Shown: positions 1-6,240 of the stretch, piece by piece
How positions within the stretch are numbered: position 1 is the first letter of the stretch
Layout of the letters: every line of letters begins with the position of its first letter
NCBI GenBank assembly: GCA_034436035.1
Contig: DAOTVW010000298.1
Span: 1 to 6,451 of the forward strand
DNA length: 6,451 bases
From: UBA4823 sp034436035
Lineage (GTDB): Bacteria > Chloroflexota > Anaerolineae > Anaerolineales > UBA4823
Reading direction: 5' to 3'
Translations under genes and position numbers: made by a program
Notes under the pieces: generated by a model
Told to the model about the DNA's origin: nothing
Seen by the model: only the letters and a program-made list of their open reading frames with translations
Databases searched by the model: none

Positions 1-948
1 ACCGCCTACCAACTTTATCCCGATAATATTGAGTTAAAGGTATTAATCTCCCAAGCTTATGCTTCGGCACAGAATCCGACCACAGCTGTCCAGTTTGCCG
101 ATTTAGCGGTCAGTCAAGACCCGACCAATCTTCTTGCGCTGGGTTGGCGAACAGAGCTTGCATTAGCCATGGGTGATGTCCCCTTGGCAGAAGAGCTAAT
201 CGCACGTGCCTTGGAAAGCCAACAAGAGGCTTCCGAAATCCATAAGAATCAAGCAAAATTAGCCATTCTCAAGGGAAATTACACTGAAGCACTTCGTATC
301 TATGAGGATGCCTTCCCGGTTGAATTACAGTTCGAAACAGAACTCATCGAGCGGGTACACTTGACCCGAGAAATTCAGGGAATGGAGAAAGCTTTTTCGC
401 TTTTACAAGATTTCCTCGAAAAGATCCCGTATGCCGTGGGCATCCAACGTTTATATGCAAATTATTTAGCGGAATCGGGACATATCGAAGAAGCGATCAC
501 CGCAGCTCAAATTGCTCTAAGAATTTGCCATCAACCCTTCTCACACTGCAATTTCCGTGAACACGCCCTTTGTCACCGGGTTTTAGGCGAACTGTTCAGT
601 ACAAGCGGACATCTCGATCAAGCCGTCCATCACCTGAGTGAGGCAGTCCAGTTAAATCCAGATGACGCAGAAAGCTATTTCTTGCTTGGGGAAGTATATT
701 CGGCTCGGGGTGATTACAATCGATCCTTAGGCAATTACCTACAGGCAATCCAAATCGACCCCAACAATGCCAAAGCATGTTTTAAGGCTGGGTTGCTTTA
801 TAAAGATGCAAAAGATTATCCCAATGCGGAGCAAATGTTCCGTCAGGCAGCAAAAATTGAACCGAATAACCTGACGATCCAGCGTCAACTTGGCGCAGTT
901 GTTGCACTTAACCTACTACACCATCGAAAAACGTCAGAGAAAAAATAA
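1..948 (+). CDS. TPR-repeat protein, 5' end outside window
   Basis: The frame is open from base 1 to the TAA at 946-948, giving 315 visible residues. The first ATG (169) is almost certainly internal, because the 56 codons before it also read as TPR-like helices (a YPDN-type turn, then paired amphipathic helices). The best TPR units cover visible residues about 188-221, 222-255 and 256-289. They show the usual spacing of G-Y/L, A and P: LNPDD, IDPNN and IEPNN each close a 34-residue unit. More diverged helical repeats fill residues 1-185. No catalytic domain, signal peptide or membrane segment is visible in this part, and the C-terminus is a short basic tail. TPR arrays are protein-binding scaffolds. 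The stop lies 2 bases before the next ATG, so the two genes are probably co-transcribed and translationally coupled, and this protein may be a partner or sensor for the protease. The missing N-terminus could carry another domain. Confidence 0.85.
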   Translation, partial: TAYQLYPDNIELKVLISQAYASAQNPTTAVQFADLAVSQDPTNLLALGWRTELALAMGDVPLAEELIARALESQQEASEIHKNQAKLAILKGNYTEALRIYEDAFPVELQFETELIERVHLTREIQGMEKAFSLLQDFLEKIPYAVGIQRLYANYLAESGHIEEAITAAQIALRICHQPFSHCNFREHALCHRVLGELFSTSGHLDQAVHHLSEAVQLNPDDAESYFLLGEVYSARGDYNRSLGNYLQAIQIDPNNAKACFKAGLLYKDAKDYPNAEQMFRQAAKIEPNNLTIQRQLGAVVALNLLHHRKTSEKK

Positions 949-950
949 CT

Positions 951-3857
951 ATGACATCCAAACAAATTCGTCTCAATCTAACCCGCCCCCTCGAACGGCA
1001 TGAAATTTTACGCCTGATTAAAATTGCCATCCACCAGCGAGAATATCGCTTCGCCAGCCAAGTGGCTTTAGACTGGTTGACCGAATTTCCGGGAGACCTC
1101 AATGCCAAATACTGGTACGGACTTGCGCGCGCCAAAGAAGGTCATCTGCAACTGGCTGCCTCGATTTTAGACGAGCTTCTCCAACTTGATCCAGAGTATC
1201 TCGAAGCACTAAAAACGCGCATTGTAATCGAACAACAAATCCAAAACGATACCCGCAAATTGATTGCCCCACCAGCAGCTATAAAGAATTCACCTGATCT
1301 ATTTGAATTCCAAGAATGGTTAATCGCACTTAGCGGTGAAACTATCGGCTTGCCGAAACGTCCTTATGAAGACCTTGCTCACCGCTGGGGTGAGGAGCTT
1401 CACTACCTAGAAAAGAGCCTGACACCCTCGCAAAAGGGTGTAAAAATTGAATCCTTCCCAGATTATGAACGAGCGGTTCACGAATTGCTCGCCGCTAAAC
1501 CAGACCATCCTTTGATTGCCATCACCCATATCCGCTTTCTGTACCAAAACTATCAAAAAAACCAACTCCCGGTGCAGGCTTTGCGTGATCTGGTGGAACA
1601 TTACTTAGACAATTTTCCCCATTGTTTGTATCTCAATTACGTCTATGTGGATTGCCTCATGGAGACAGGTGCACCGGAAAAAGCAGTTGCACTCCTCCAC
1701 AGCCTGGCAGCCCGAGATATCTCAGCCCAAGTTGCTAAAAGAGTATGGAGCACTGATAAATCATTTTATACTATCTGGCCACATACCCTCTATAAAAAAT
1801 TAGATATTCCGATTCCGGCTGGTGTTGCCGCTTATCTCGGTTTGAACCAATTACCCGAAAACATCCTGCAAGAAACAACCGAACCCTTCCAGCAACAAAG
1901 CCAGATTCCTCCTGTCGAAAACATCGCTGATTTCGATGCAATCCCCCAAAAGCCTACTACAGCCAAAGATATCGGGGTGGAAAAAGCACAAAATCCGCTT
2001 CAATCTCCGTTAGTGGAAAACATTGTTGAAACATATAATCACATCAGCCAACAACTCAAACAACCGCAATTAGCCAACCTGGATGGACGCCAACCGGTAT
2101 ATGTGATTTTATCCGCCAGTCAACCCTTACAAACGCTGTTCGGAGCTGGGGTCCAAAAACAAATTGAAGGTGCTCTCTTCAATCTCCTTCAGGCTGTGCA
2201 GCGTCATATCGGCTGGCGTGGTTTTATCTACTATGTTGATGAAGGCAAAATCTTGCCCTCCTCGAATAAAATCAATGCTCTGGCGTGTGCCAAACCCAGT
2301 GACCCTTGGCAAATCAAACATTGTCTAACCGACCTCGATCAAAAATTAGCCAACCAAGGGGAAATGATTGGGTCACTATTAATCGTAGGTGGGAATGAAA
2401 TCATTCCTTTCCATCGATTGCCAAACCCGGTCGAGGATGGAGATGAAGAAATCCTCAGTGACAACCCATACGGCTCTCGTGATGAGAATTATTTGGTATT
2501 AGACTGGCCTCTGGGACGAATTCCCACCCCACCTCAAAACGCTCAATTTGCCCTCGATGCCCTGAGCCAGATTACTCAAGCACATCAAAATAAGCCTTAC
2601 AACCCCTTCAATTGGAAATCGAAATATCCTTCCCTGGATTGGTTCTTTTCTTGGTTTACTTTCTTATCCGCCTTATTTAACCACCGTAATCCTAACTCTT
2701 CTAGTTTTGGATATACTGCCGCAGCTTGGCGTTTTGCCTCCTTTGCTGTTTTTCGGGAGATAGGCAACCCACAGAATATGCTCATTTCTCCTCAGAATTC
2801 TGCTAAAATCAAGCCTGCCCAGGCTGCCAAGCAACGCCTTGTGCGACACAGCATCGTACACAACAAAGAAACGATGGTTCCTCATCCAGCGGTGGAAAAT
2901 CTTCCCCGCACACCCAATATCCAACTGCCCCAAGCCAGTAATGGTTACTTTAACCTGCATGGCTTGATCGATTCAGCAGAATGGTTTGGGCAAAGCGACC
3001 CGACAGAAGCTGGATATTACGATCCAACCCAAAGTGATCACCCCATCGCCTTACAACCGGGAGATATTTTGCAGAACAATCATCCCGCGTTCAAGATCAT
3101 ATTCAGTGAAGCCTGTTTTGGAGCAAACTTCACCAATAAACAAATATATGATTCGATTGCTTTATCCTTTTTGAGCAAGGGTTGCCTGGCATTTGTTGGC
3201 TCAACCGCCACAGCGTATGGATCCAACAGCACCCCCCTGATTGCAGCAGATTATCTCGCGCAAGCTTTTTGGAAAAATATTCACAATGGCATCCCAGCGG
3301 GTGAAGCGTTACGCCAAGCAAAACTATCCTTAGCAGCACCAGCAGCTGGGAAGAACCAATCAGCACTGGACGCCGAGGATCAGAAGACGATTATTTCTTT
3401 TATACTCTTAGGCGATCCACTCACTCAAATCAATTATGAAACCTCCACCCCAAAAGTGATACGGCATGCCAAGACGATCCAATCCGTGCCGTACGCCATC
3501 TGTGACCGGGGGATGCACGCATGTCAACCAAACGAGCTTTCGCCACAAGTCGAATCAACGATAAAGAAAATGGTCGAGAAATATCTACCAGGTATGGATC
3601 AAGCCCAACTATCCATTTTAGGAAATGGAAGTGAGTGCCATGGAAGTTGTTCGAATTGCACCGTTAACTGTGGCCTGAAACATTTTTCACAAAGTTCACA
3701 AAATCAGCGTGCGAAATCGCGAGAGAATGGAATCAGCGAGCGGAAAATCGTCATCCTCAAGAAAGAAAATCGTTGGCAAAACCATACCTACACCCAATAT
3801 GCCCGACTGACCTTGGATGCGAGTGGTAAATTAATCAAACTTTCCATCTCCAAATAA
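951..3857 (+). CDS. TPR-linked C25/caspase-like cysteine protease with C-terminal Cys cluster
   Basis: This 968-residue protein is probably a cysteine endopeptidase of clan CD, closest in pattern to family C25 (gingipain-like) and related to CHAT/caspase folds. Residues 15-98 and about 170-255 are TPR-like helical repeats; about 305-375 is a low-complexity, Gln/Pro-rich linker. Residues 380-525 look like the first half of the C25 fold: a VYVILSAS strand, then LLIVGGNEIIPFHRLP, then an acidic stretch, then WPLGRIP. The catalytic half is 664-825: NLHG (His670), FSEACFGANF (Cys722), a GCLAFVGSTATAYG strand, an IPAGEALRQAK helix and a closing LLGDPLT. Residues 826-968 are a tail with cysteines at 851, 858, 896, 900, 903 and 907. 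No signal peptide is seen, so it is probably cytoplasmic, unlike secreted gingipains. The start is supported by the 2-base gap from the upstream gene; the ribosome site is weak (AGAGA, 936-940). The protease fold is fairly sure; substrate and trigger are unknown. Confidence 0.78.
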   Translation: MTSKQIRLNLTRPLERHEILRLIKIAIHQREYRFASQVALDWLTEFPGDLNAKYWYGLARAKEGHLQLAASILDELLQLDPEYLEALKTRIVIEQQIQNDTRKLIAPPAAIKNSPDLFEFQEWLIALSGETIGLPKRPYEDLAHRWGEELHYLEKSLTPSQKGVKIESFPDYERAVHELLAAKPDHPLIAITHIRFLYQNYQKNQLPVQALRDLVEHYLDNFPHCLYLNYVYVDCLMETGAPEKAVALLHSLAARDISAQVAKRVWSTDKSFYTIWPHTLYKKLDIPIPAGVAAYLGLNQLPENILQETTEPFQQQSQIPPVENIADFDAIPQKPTTAKDIGVEKAQNPLQSPLVENIVETYNHISQQLKQPQLANLDGRQPVYVILSASQPLQTLFGAGVQKQIEGALFNLLQAVQRHIGWRGFIYYVDEGKILPSSNKINALACAKPSDPWQIKHCLTDLDQKLANQGEMIGSLLIVGGNEIIPFHRLPNPVEDGDEEILSDNPYGSRDENYLVLDWPLGRIPTPPQNAQFALDALSQITQAHQNKPYNPFNWKSKYPSLDWFFSWFTFLSALFNHRNPNSSSFGYTAAAWRFASFAVFREIGNPQNMLISPQNSAKIKPAQAAKQRLVRHSIVHNKETMVPHPAVENLPRTPNIQLPQASNGYFNLHGLIDSAEWFGQSDPTEAGYYDPTQSDHPIALQPGDILQNNHPAFKIIFSEACFGANFTNKQIYDSIALSFLSKGCLAFVGSTATAYGSNSTPLIAADYLAQAFWKNIHNGIPAGEALRQAKLSLAAPAAGKNQSALDAEDQKTIISFILLGDPLTQINYETSTPKVIRHAKTIQSVPYAICDRGMHACQPNELSPQVESTIKKMVEKYLPGMDQAQLSILGNGSECHGSCSNCTVNCGLKHFSQSSQNQRAKSRENGISERKIVILKKENRWQNHTYTQYARLTLDASGKLIKLSISK

Positions 3858-3874
3858 CGCCTTGCACCACTGTT

Positions 3875-3961
3875 GGATAGGTTTCCATCCCCGACGACGT
3901 GTAGGGCGGGTTTCCATACCCAACGACACGTAGGTCGGGTTTCCATACCTGACGATGCGTT
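3875..3961. repeat. Three adjacent 29-bp imperfect tandem repeats
   Basis: Units are 3875-3903, 3904-3932 and 3933-3961, each exactly 29 bases with no spacer. By eye, units 1 and 2 match at 22 of 29 positions and units 2 and 3 at 23 of 29. The shared core is GGTTTCCAT followed by CC, then AACGA or GACGA. Unit 3 folds as a 7-bp stem (3934-3940 with 3947-3953, one G-U pair) around a TTCCAT loop. Unit 2 keeps only the inner part of the stem, and unit 1 is weaker still. This looks like a dispersed hairpin repeat family that has been locally duplicated. Confidence 0.8.
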
Positions 3962-3973
3962 CACCAACCTGCC

Positions 3974-3987
3974 GGGGATAAATCCCC
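3974..3987. repeat. Hairpin, 6-bp stem with AA loop
   Basis: GGGGAT (3974-3979) pairs with ATCCCC (3982-3987) around AA. The stem-AT-AA-AT-stem layout returns at 4064-4081. There is no T-run after it, so it is not a typical terminator. Confidence 0.7.
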
Positions 3988-4001
3988 CGCTCAAGGCATA
4001 C

Positions 4002-4021
4002 AAGTCGTTTGAAACCGACTT
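4002..4021. repeat. Hairpin AAGTCG/CGACTT with GTTT-G-AAAC interior
   Basis: AAGTCG (4002-4007) pairs with CGACTT (4016-4021). The interior GTTTGAAAC is itself an inverted repeat, so the whole element is nearly a perfect palindrome spoiled by one missing G. This suggests it decayed from a longer perfect copy of a dispersed repeat. Confidence 0.65.
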
Positions 4022-4022
4022 A

Positions 4023-4053
4023 TGTGGGGTCTTTCCACACCTGACAATCCGTA
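4023..4053. repeat. Diverged fourth copy of the 29-bp repeat
   Basis: It shares TTTCCA, CACCTGAC and the closing CCGTA with the tandem units and is two bases longer (31). TGTGG (4023-4027) pairs with CCACA (4035-4039), so a hairpin is kept in the same place although the stem sequence differs from the other units. Confidence 0.55.
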
Positions 4054-4063
4054 TTGCACAATC

Positions 4064-4081
4064 CCCGAAATAAATTTCGGG
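4064..4081. repeat. Perfect 8-bp hairpin with AA loop
   Basis: CCCGAAAT (4064-4071) and ATTTCGGG (4074-4081) are exact reverse complements around AA. It belongs to the same hairpin style as 3974-3987 and 4097-4112. It is not followed by a T-run. Confidence 0.75.
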
Positions 4082-4096
4082 TTACCTCATGGTACC

Positions 4097-4112
4097 GCGA
4101 AATTCATTTCGC
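4097..4112. repeat. Perfect 7-bp hairpin with TC loop
   Basis: GCGAAAT (4097-4103) and ATTTCGC (4106-4112) are exact reverse complements around TC. It shares the GAAAT/ATTTC arms with the 4064-4081 hairpin but has a different base of the stem. Confidence 0.7.
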
Positions 4113-4128
4113 ACCCTCCCGACGCGTT

Positions 4129-4157
4129 GGCCGGGACTCCATACCCGACACGATACT
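4129..4157. repeat. Diverged fifth copy of the 29-bp repeat
   Basis: The segment has GG, CCGGG, CTCCATACCCGAC and CGATAC in register with the tandem units (core CCATACC plus GAC). It is preceded at 4118-4128 by CCCGACGCGTT, which looks like the orphan tail of a further unit. Hairpins of other sequence lie between these copies, so the region is a mosaic, not a simple tandem array. Confidence 0.5.
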
Positions 4158-4196
4158 TCCATGTCATACATTAAACTTTTCTAAATTTATTCTACC

Positions 4197-4224
4197 CATA
4201 CCACACAACAGGTTGTGGTATGAT
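4197..4224 (+). promoter_or_regulatory. Extended -10 promoter overlapped by a 9-bp inverted repeat (likely operator)
   Basis: CATACCACA (4197-4205) and TGTGGTATG (4214-4222) are perfect reverse complements with an 8-base spacer. The right arm runs into TGGTATGAT (4216-4224), an extended -10 element (TG-n-TATGAT). No good -35 hexamer is seen, which fits an extended -10 promoter. The left arm covers the place where a -35 would be. A protein bound to the repeat would block the promoter, so regulation by a dimeric repressor is plausible, or the arms may form a hairpin in DNA. The start codon follows 8 bases after the -10, so the transcript would have no leader or almost none. Confidence 0.6.
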
Positions 4225-4232
4225 AGCGGGCG

Positions 4233-5714
4233 ATGAGAAACCAAGGTATCTTTTCACCATTACGATGGTTTTCGGTATTTTTTCTTATCGCTGCGGTTGT
4301 GCTGACCAGCCTGCAACTGGTCTCCTATAGCCGCCAGCGATCGGTCTATGCCCCCGATCAAATCATTGCTGGTGTTCCAGTGGGTGGGCTCAACCGCGAT
4401 CAAGCAGCCCAACGCATTATCGAAGCCTATCACATCCCCGTCGAAATCCATTACGGCGATGCCATCATCCACCTCGATCCCGCTGTTGTAGATTTCCAAC
4501 TCGACCTGGAAGGTATGTTAGCTGCAGCAGATATACAGCGCAGTCAACAACCTTTTTGGGGCGGTTTTTGGGACTACCTCTGGAATCGCTCCACCCCTCC
4601 ACCTGAAATCCCACTGCGGGCATCCTTTTCCGAACAACGTTTACGCACCTACCTTGAACAAGAAATTGCCACCCGCTATGATAAACCACCCATTCCCGCT
4701 AAGCCCATTGTCGGAACGGTTAACTTTGAACCTGGCCAATCAGGCAGTACACTCGATATTGACAGCGCCATCCCAATCATCGGCAAAGCACTCAGCTCCT
4801 TGACGAACCGCACCGTTTTGCTGCCCTTGAAAAATAGCTCTGCCAGCAGACCTGCCTTCGAAAACCTGGAAATATTACTCAAACAAACCATCGATTTATC
4901 CGGTTTTGATGGACTGGTGGGGCTCTTCATGATCGATCTGCAAAATATGCAGGAAATCCATTTTGCCTACCAACAACTCCAAAACATATCCGTTGAACCA
5001 GATATTGCCTTCACAGCCTCCAGCATCATTAAAATCCCGATTATGGTCTCCGTATTCCGCCGATTGGGTGAACAACCCGATGAAGAAACGCTCAAGCTCC
5101 TCGCAGATATGATCGACAAATCGGGTAACGAAGCGGCAGATTGGCTAATGGATCGGGTGATTGCCGATAACCGCAGTCCATTGGTGGTGCGGGATGACAT
5201 GAAGGCGCTCGGTCTTGATAACACCTTTCTGGCTGGTTACTTCTATGCCGGCGCGCCATTGCTTGAAACTGTAAAAACTCCGGCTAATCAACGCACTGAC
5301 GTCAACACCGATCCAGACCCGTACAGCCAAACAACCCCATCCGACATAGGCATGCTATTAGAAGACATCTACCTCTGCGCCGAAACCGGAGGTGGTTCCC
5401 TGCCAGCGGTCTTTCCGGGACAGATCACCCAAAGTGAATGTCGTCAAATGATAGACTTACTGGTAAATAATAAAATTGGCGTCCTTATCGAAGCCGGTGT
5501 TCCCGACGGAACGCGGGTTGCCCACAAACACGGCTGGGTAGCGGTTAATGGTATCATCAACACCATTGGCGATGCCGGCATCGTTTACACACCAGGCGGG
5601 AACTACGTGCTGGTCGTTTTCCTCCATCACCCCGATCAGCTCATCTGGGAAAACGCATCGAAATTGATCGCCGACCTTTCACGCGCTGTATATAATTATT
5701 ACAATATTCCCTAA
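4233..5714 (+). CDS. Membrane-anchored VanW-like / class A beta-lactamase-like serine hydrolase
   Basis: This 493-residue protein starts with a short cytoplasmic tail and one hydrophobic segment (about 13-30), so it is probably anchored by its N-terminus with the rest outside the membrane. Residues about 43-205 begin with IIAGVPVGGLNRDQA, the usual opening of VanW-associated and putative peptidoglycan-binding (PG_binding_4-like) repeats. Residues about 225-490 resemble a class A beta-lactamase fold: SIIK (Ser264 nucleophile, Lys267), SGN (297-299) and KHG (432-434, in place of KTG). I find no ExxLN omega-loop motif carrying the deacylating Glu of true class A enzymes. That argues for a cell-wall peptidase, an esterase or a slow penicillin-binding role over antibiotic resistance. 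There is no purine-rich ribosome site before the ATG, and the promoter sits only 8 bases away, so leaderless translation is likely. The gene stands alone: 375 bases separate it from the protease operon. Confidence 0.8.
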   Translation: MRNQGIFSPLRWFSVFFLIAAVVLTSLQLVSYSRQRSVYAPDQIIAGVPVGGLNRDQAAQRIIEAYHIPVEIHYGDAIIHLDPAVVDFQLDLEGMLAAADIQRSQQPFWGGFWDYLWNRSTPPPEIPLRASFSEQRLRTYLEQEIATRYDKPPIPAKPIVGTVNFEPGQSGSTLDIDSAIPIIGKALSSLTNRTVLLPLKNSSASRPAFENLEILLKQTIDLSGFDGLVGLFMIDLQNMQEIHFAYQQLQNISVEPDIAFTASSIIKIPIMVSVFRRLGEQPDEETLKLLADMIDKSGNEAADWLMDRVIADNRSPLVVRDDMKALGLDNTFLAGYFYAGAPLLETVKTPANQRTDVNTDPDPYSQTTPSDIGMLLEDIYLCAETGGGSLPAVFPGQITQSECRQMIDLLVNNKIGVLIEAGVPDGTRVAHKHGWVAVNGIINTIGDAGIVYTPGGNYVLVVFLHHPDQLIWENASKLIADLSRAVYNYYNIP

Positions 5715-5779
5715 CAATCGGGTAAATTGTCGCCACAGCCCTGTAGCGCTACGGATAAAGCGCCTGACTCGCCGCCAGG
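5714..5779. repeat. Short weak inverted repeats after the serine hydrolase gene
   Basis: ACAAT/ATTGT (5714-5718, 5726-5730), GCGCT/AGCGC (5746-5750, 5759-5763) and CCTG/CAGG (5763-5766, 5776-5779) are small stems with loops of 7-9 bases. A run of five T at 5792-5796 is 12 bases past the last stem, too far for a convincing intrinsic terminator. They may help end transcription or may be chance. Confidence 0.25.
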
Positions 5780-5933
5780 TATAAAGCCAAATTTTTCCCA
5801 TATATATTCTCATATTAACGAAATTTGATAAGTTTATGCAATTATCCAGGCAGCATTTTTCTTAACTGTAGGGATAGCTTTGCAAAAGATCTATTAACCA
5901 TTCTATAAATTTGAAAGACGTACCTTACGAGGG

Positions 5934-5945
5934 ATGCTAAAGCAT
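5934..5945. repeat. Short hairpin ATGCT-AA-AGCAT
   Basis: ATGCT (5934-5938) and AGCAT (5941-5945) flank AA, the same two-base AA loop as the hairpins at 3974-3987 and 4064-4081. The flanks (ACGAGGG before, ACTAAA after) no longer pair, as if a longer stem has decayed. It may be another member of the dispersed hairpin family. Confidence 0.45.
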
Positions 5946-6016
5946 ACTAAATAACAAAAATAAATGGCACTTTTTAAAATAATCCATAAAAACACACATG
6001 GGTATTAAGAAAACAT

Positions 6017-6181
6017 TTATTTGTCAAAATCGCCTTCAATGATGTCCAAAGTGCAATCGGAGAATTCCTTGATTTTTGGGTTATCAATACTGAAATATGT
6101 TTCGAACTCTCCTTTCTTGTCTACCCCATTGTGTTTGCTGTGATTACTGTAACAATCAGGTGAAGAAGATTTACGAATGGA
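6017..6181 (-). pseudogene. Possible C-terminal remnant of an unknown gene
   Basis: The minus strand is open for 54 codons between an in-frame TAG (6182-6184) and a TAA (6017-6019). No ATG or GTG is available, and the only TTG is close to the end, so it cannot be an intact gene. The last 32 or so residues look like a real, acidic protein terminus: GEFETYFSIDNPKIKEF, then SDCTLDIIEGDFDK. The upstream part runs into the promoter of the antitoxin gene, so the 5' part of the old gene may have been lost when that cassette arrived. I do not recognise the family. The opposite strand is also open here and hydrophobic, which is what a shadow of an acidic gene would give. Chance is still possible. Confidence 0.3.
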
Positions 6182-6198
6182 CTACCCGAGTGTATAAT
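6170..6198 (+). promoter_or_regulatory. Sigma-70-type promoter of the antitoxin gene
   Basis: TTTACG (6170-6175) is a fair -35 and TATAAT (6193-6198) a perfect -10, with a 17-base spacer. Transcription would start near 6205, leaving a leader of about 36 bases that holds the ribosome site AGAGG (6231-6235). Confidence 0.65.
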
Positions 6199-6224
6199 AC
6201 ACATACCAATGTATTATTATACAC
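6190..6224. promoter_or_regulatory. Palindromic operator for VapB autoregulation
   Basis: GTGTATAAT (6190-6198) and ATTATACAC (6216-6224) are perfect 9-base reverse complements, 17 bases apart. The left arm contains the whole -10 box. VapB antitoxins and VapBC complexes usually repress their own promoter by binding such paired sites, so this is the expected operator. Confidence 0.65.
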
Positions 6225-6240
6225 ATTATCAGAGGCAGAT

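Larger units (their letters stand above)
3858..4232. other. Gene-free, repeat-rich intergenic region
   Basis: No credible gene lies here. The short open frames are built from repeat sequence and have no ribosome site or protein-like composition. The stretch holds 29-bp tandem units, two more diverged copies, four short hairpins, a GGTACC palindrome (4091-4096) and finally the promoter of the next gene. None of the hairpins is followed by a T-run, so I see no standard intrinsic terminator for the upstream operon. Confidence 0.8.
5715..6189. other. AT-rich stretch without an intact gene
   Basis: From about 5780 the sequence becomes visibly AT-rich compared with the genes on both sides, with many stops in all frames up to about 6010. 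It contains one short AA-loop hairpin and, at its right end, a possible minus-strand gene remnant. I see no RNA gene and no insertion-sequence ends. Such composition often marks old insertion or decay beside toxin-antitoxin loci, but that is inference. Confidence 0.6.

Noticed and set aside
169..948. TPR gene starting at the ATG at 169
   Set aside because: The frame is open and TPR-like all the way to base 1, so the gene begins outside the window.
3651..3674. Radical SAM motif (C-x3-C-x2-C at residues 896-903)
   Set aside because: The spacing matches, but it sits in a short C-terminal tail with no room for a radical SAM barrel.
3875..3961. CRISPR array (29-base repeats beside a TPR-caspase-like protease, as in type III-E)
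   Set aside because: The units abut with no spacers, differ at 6-7 of 29 positions from each other, and no cas gene is in the window.
3873..4236. Two short + strand open frames (3873-4073 and 4054-4236) and a minus-strand one (3788-4003)
   Set aside because: They are translations of the repeat patchwork, have no ribosome sites and overlap the promoter or the end of the protease gene.
4233..5714. Antibiotic-resistance class A beta-lactamase
   Set aside because: It is membrane-anchored, fused to a VanW-like region and lacks a visible omega-loop ExxLN; resistance activity is not supported by sequence.
5763..5796. Intrinsic terminator of the serine hydrolase gene
   Set aside because: The stem is only 4 bp with a 9-base loop and the T-run is 12 bases away.
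6097..6240. Longer antitoxin starting at 6097
   Set aside because: The extra 48 residues are Cys-rich and unlike the family, and they would place the consensus promoter and operator inside the gene; 6241 has a ribosome site and the standard MRTNI start.
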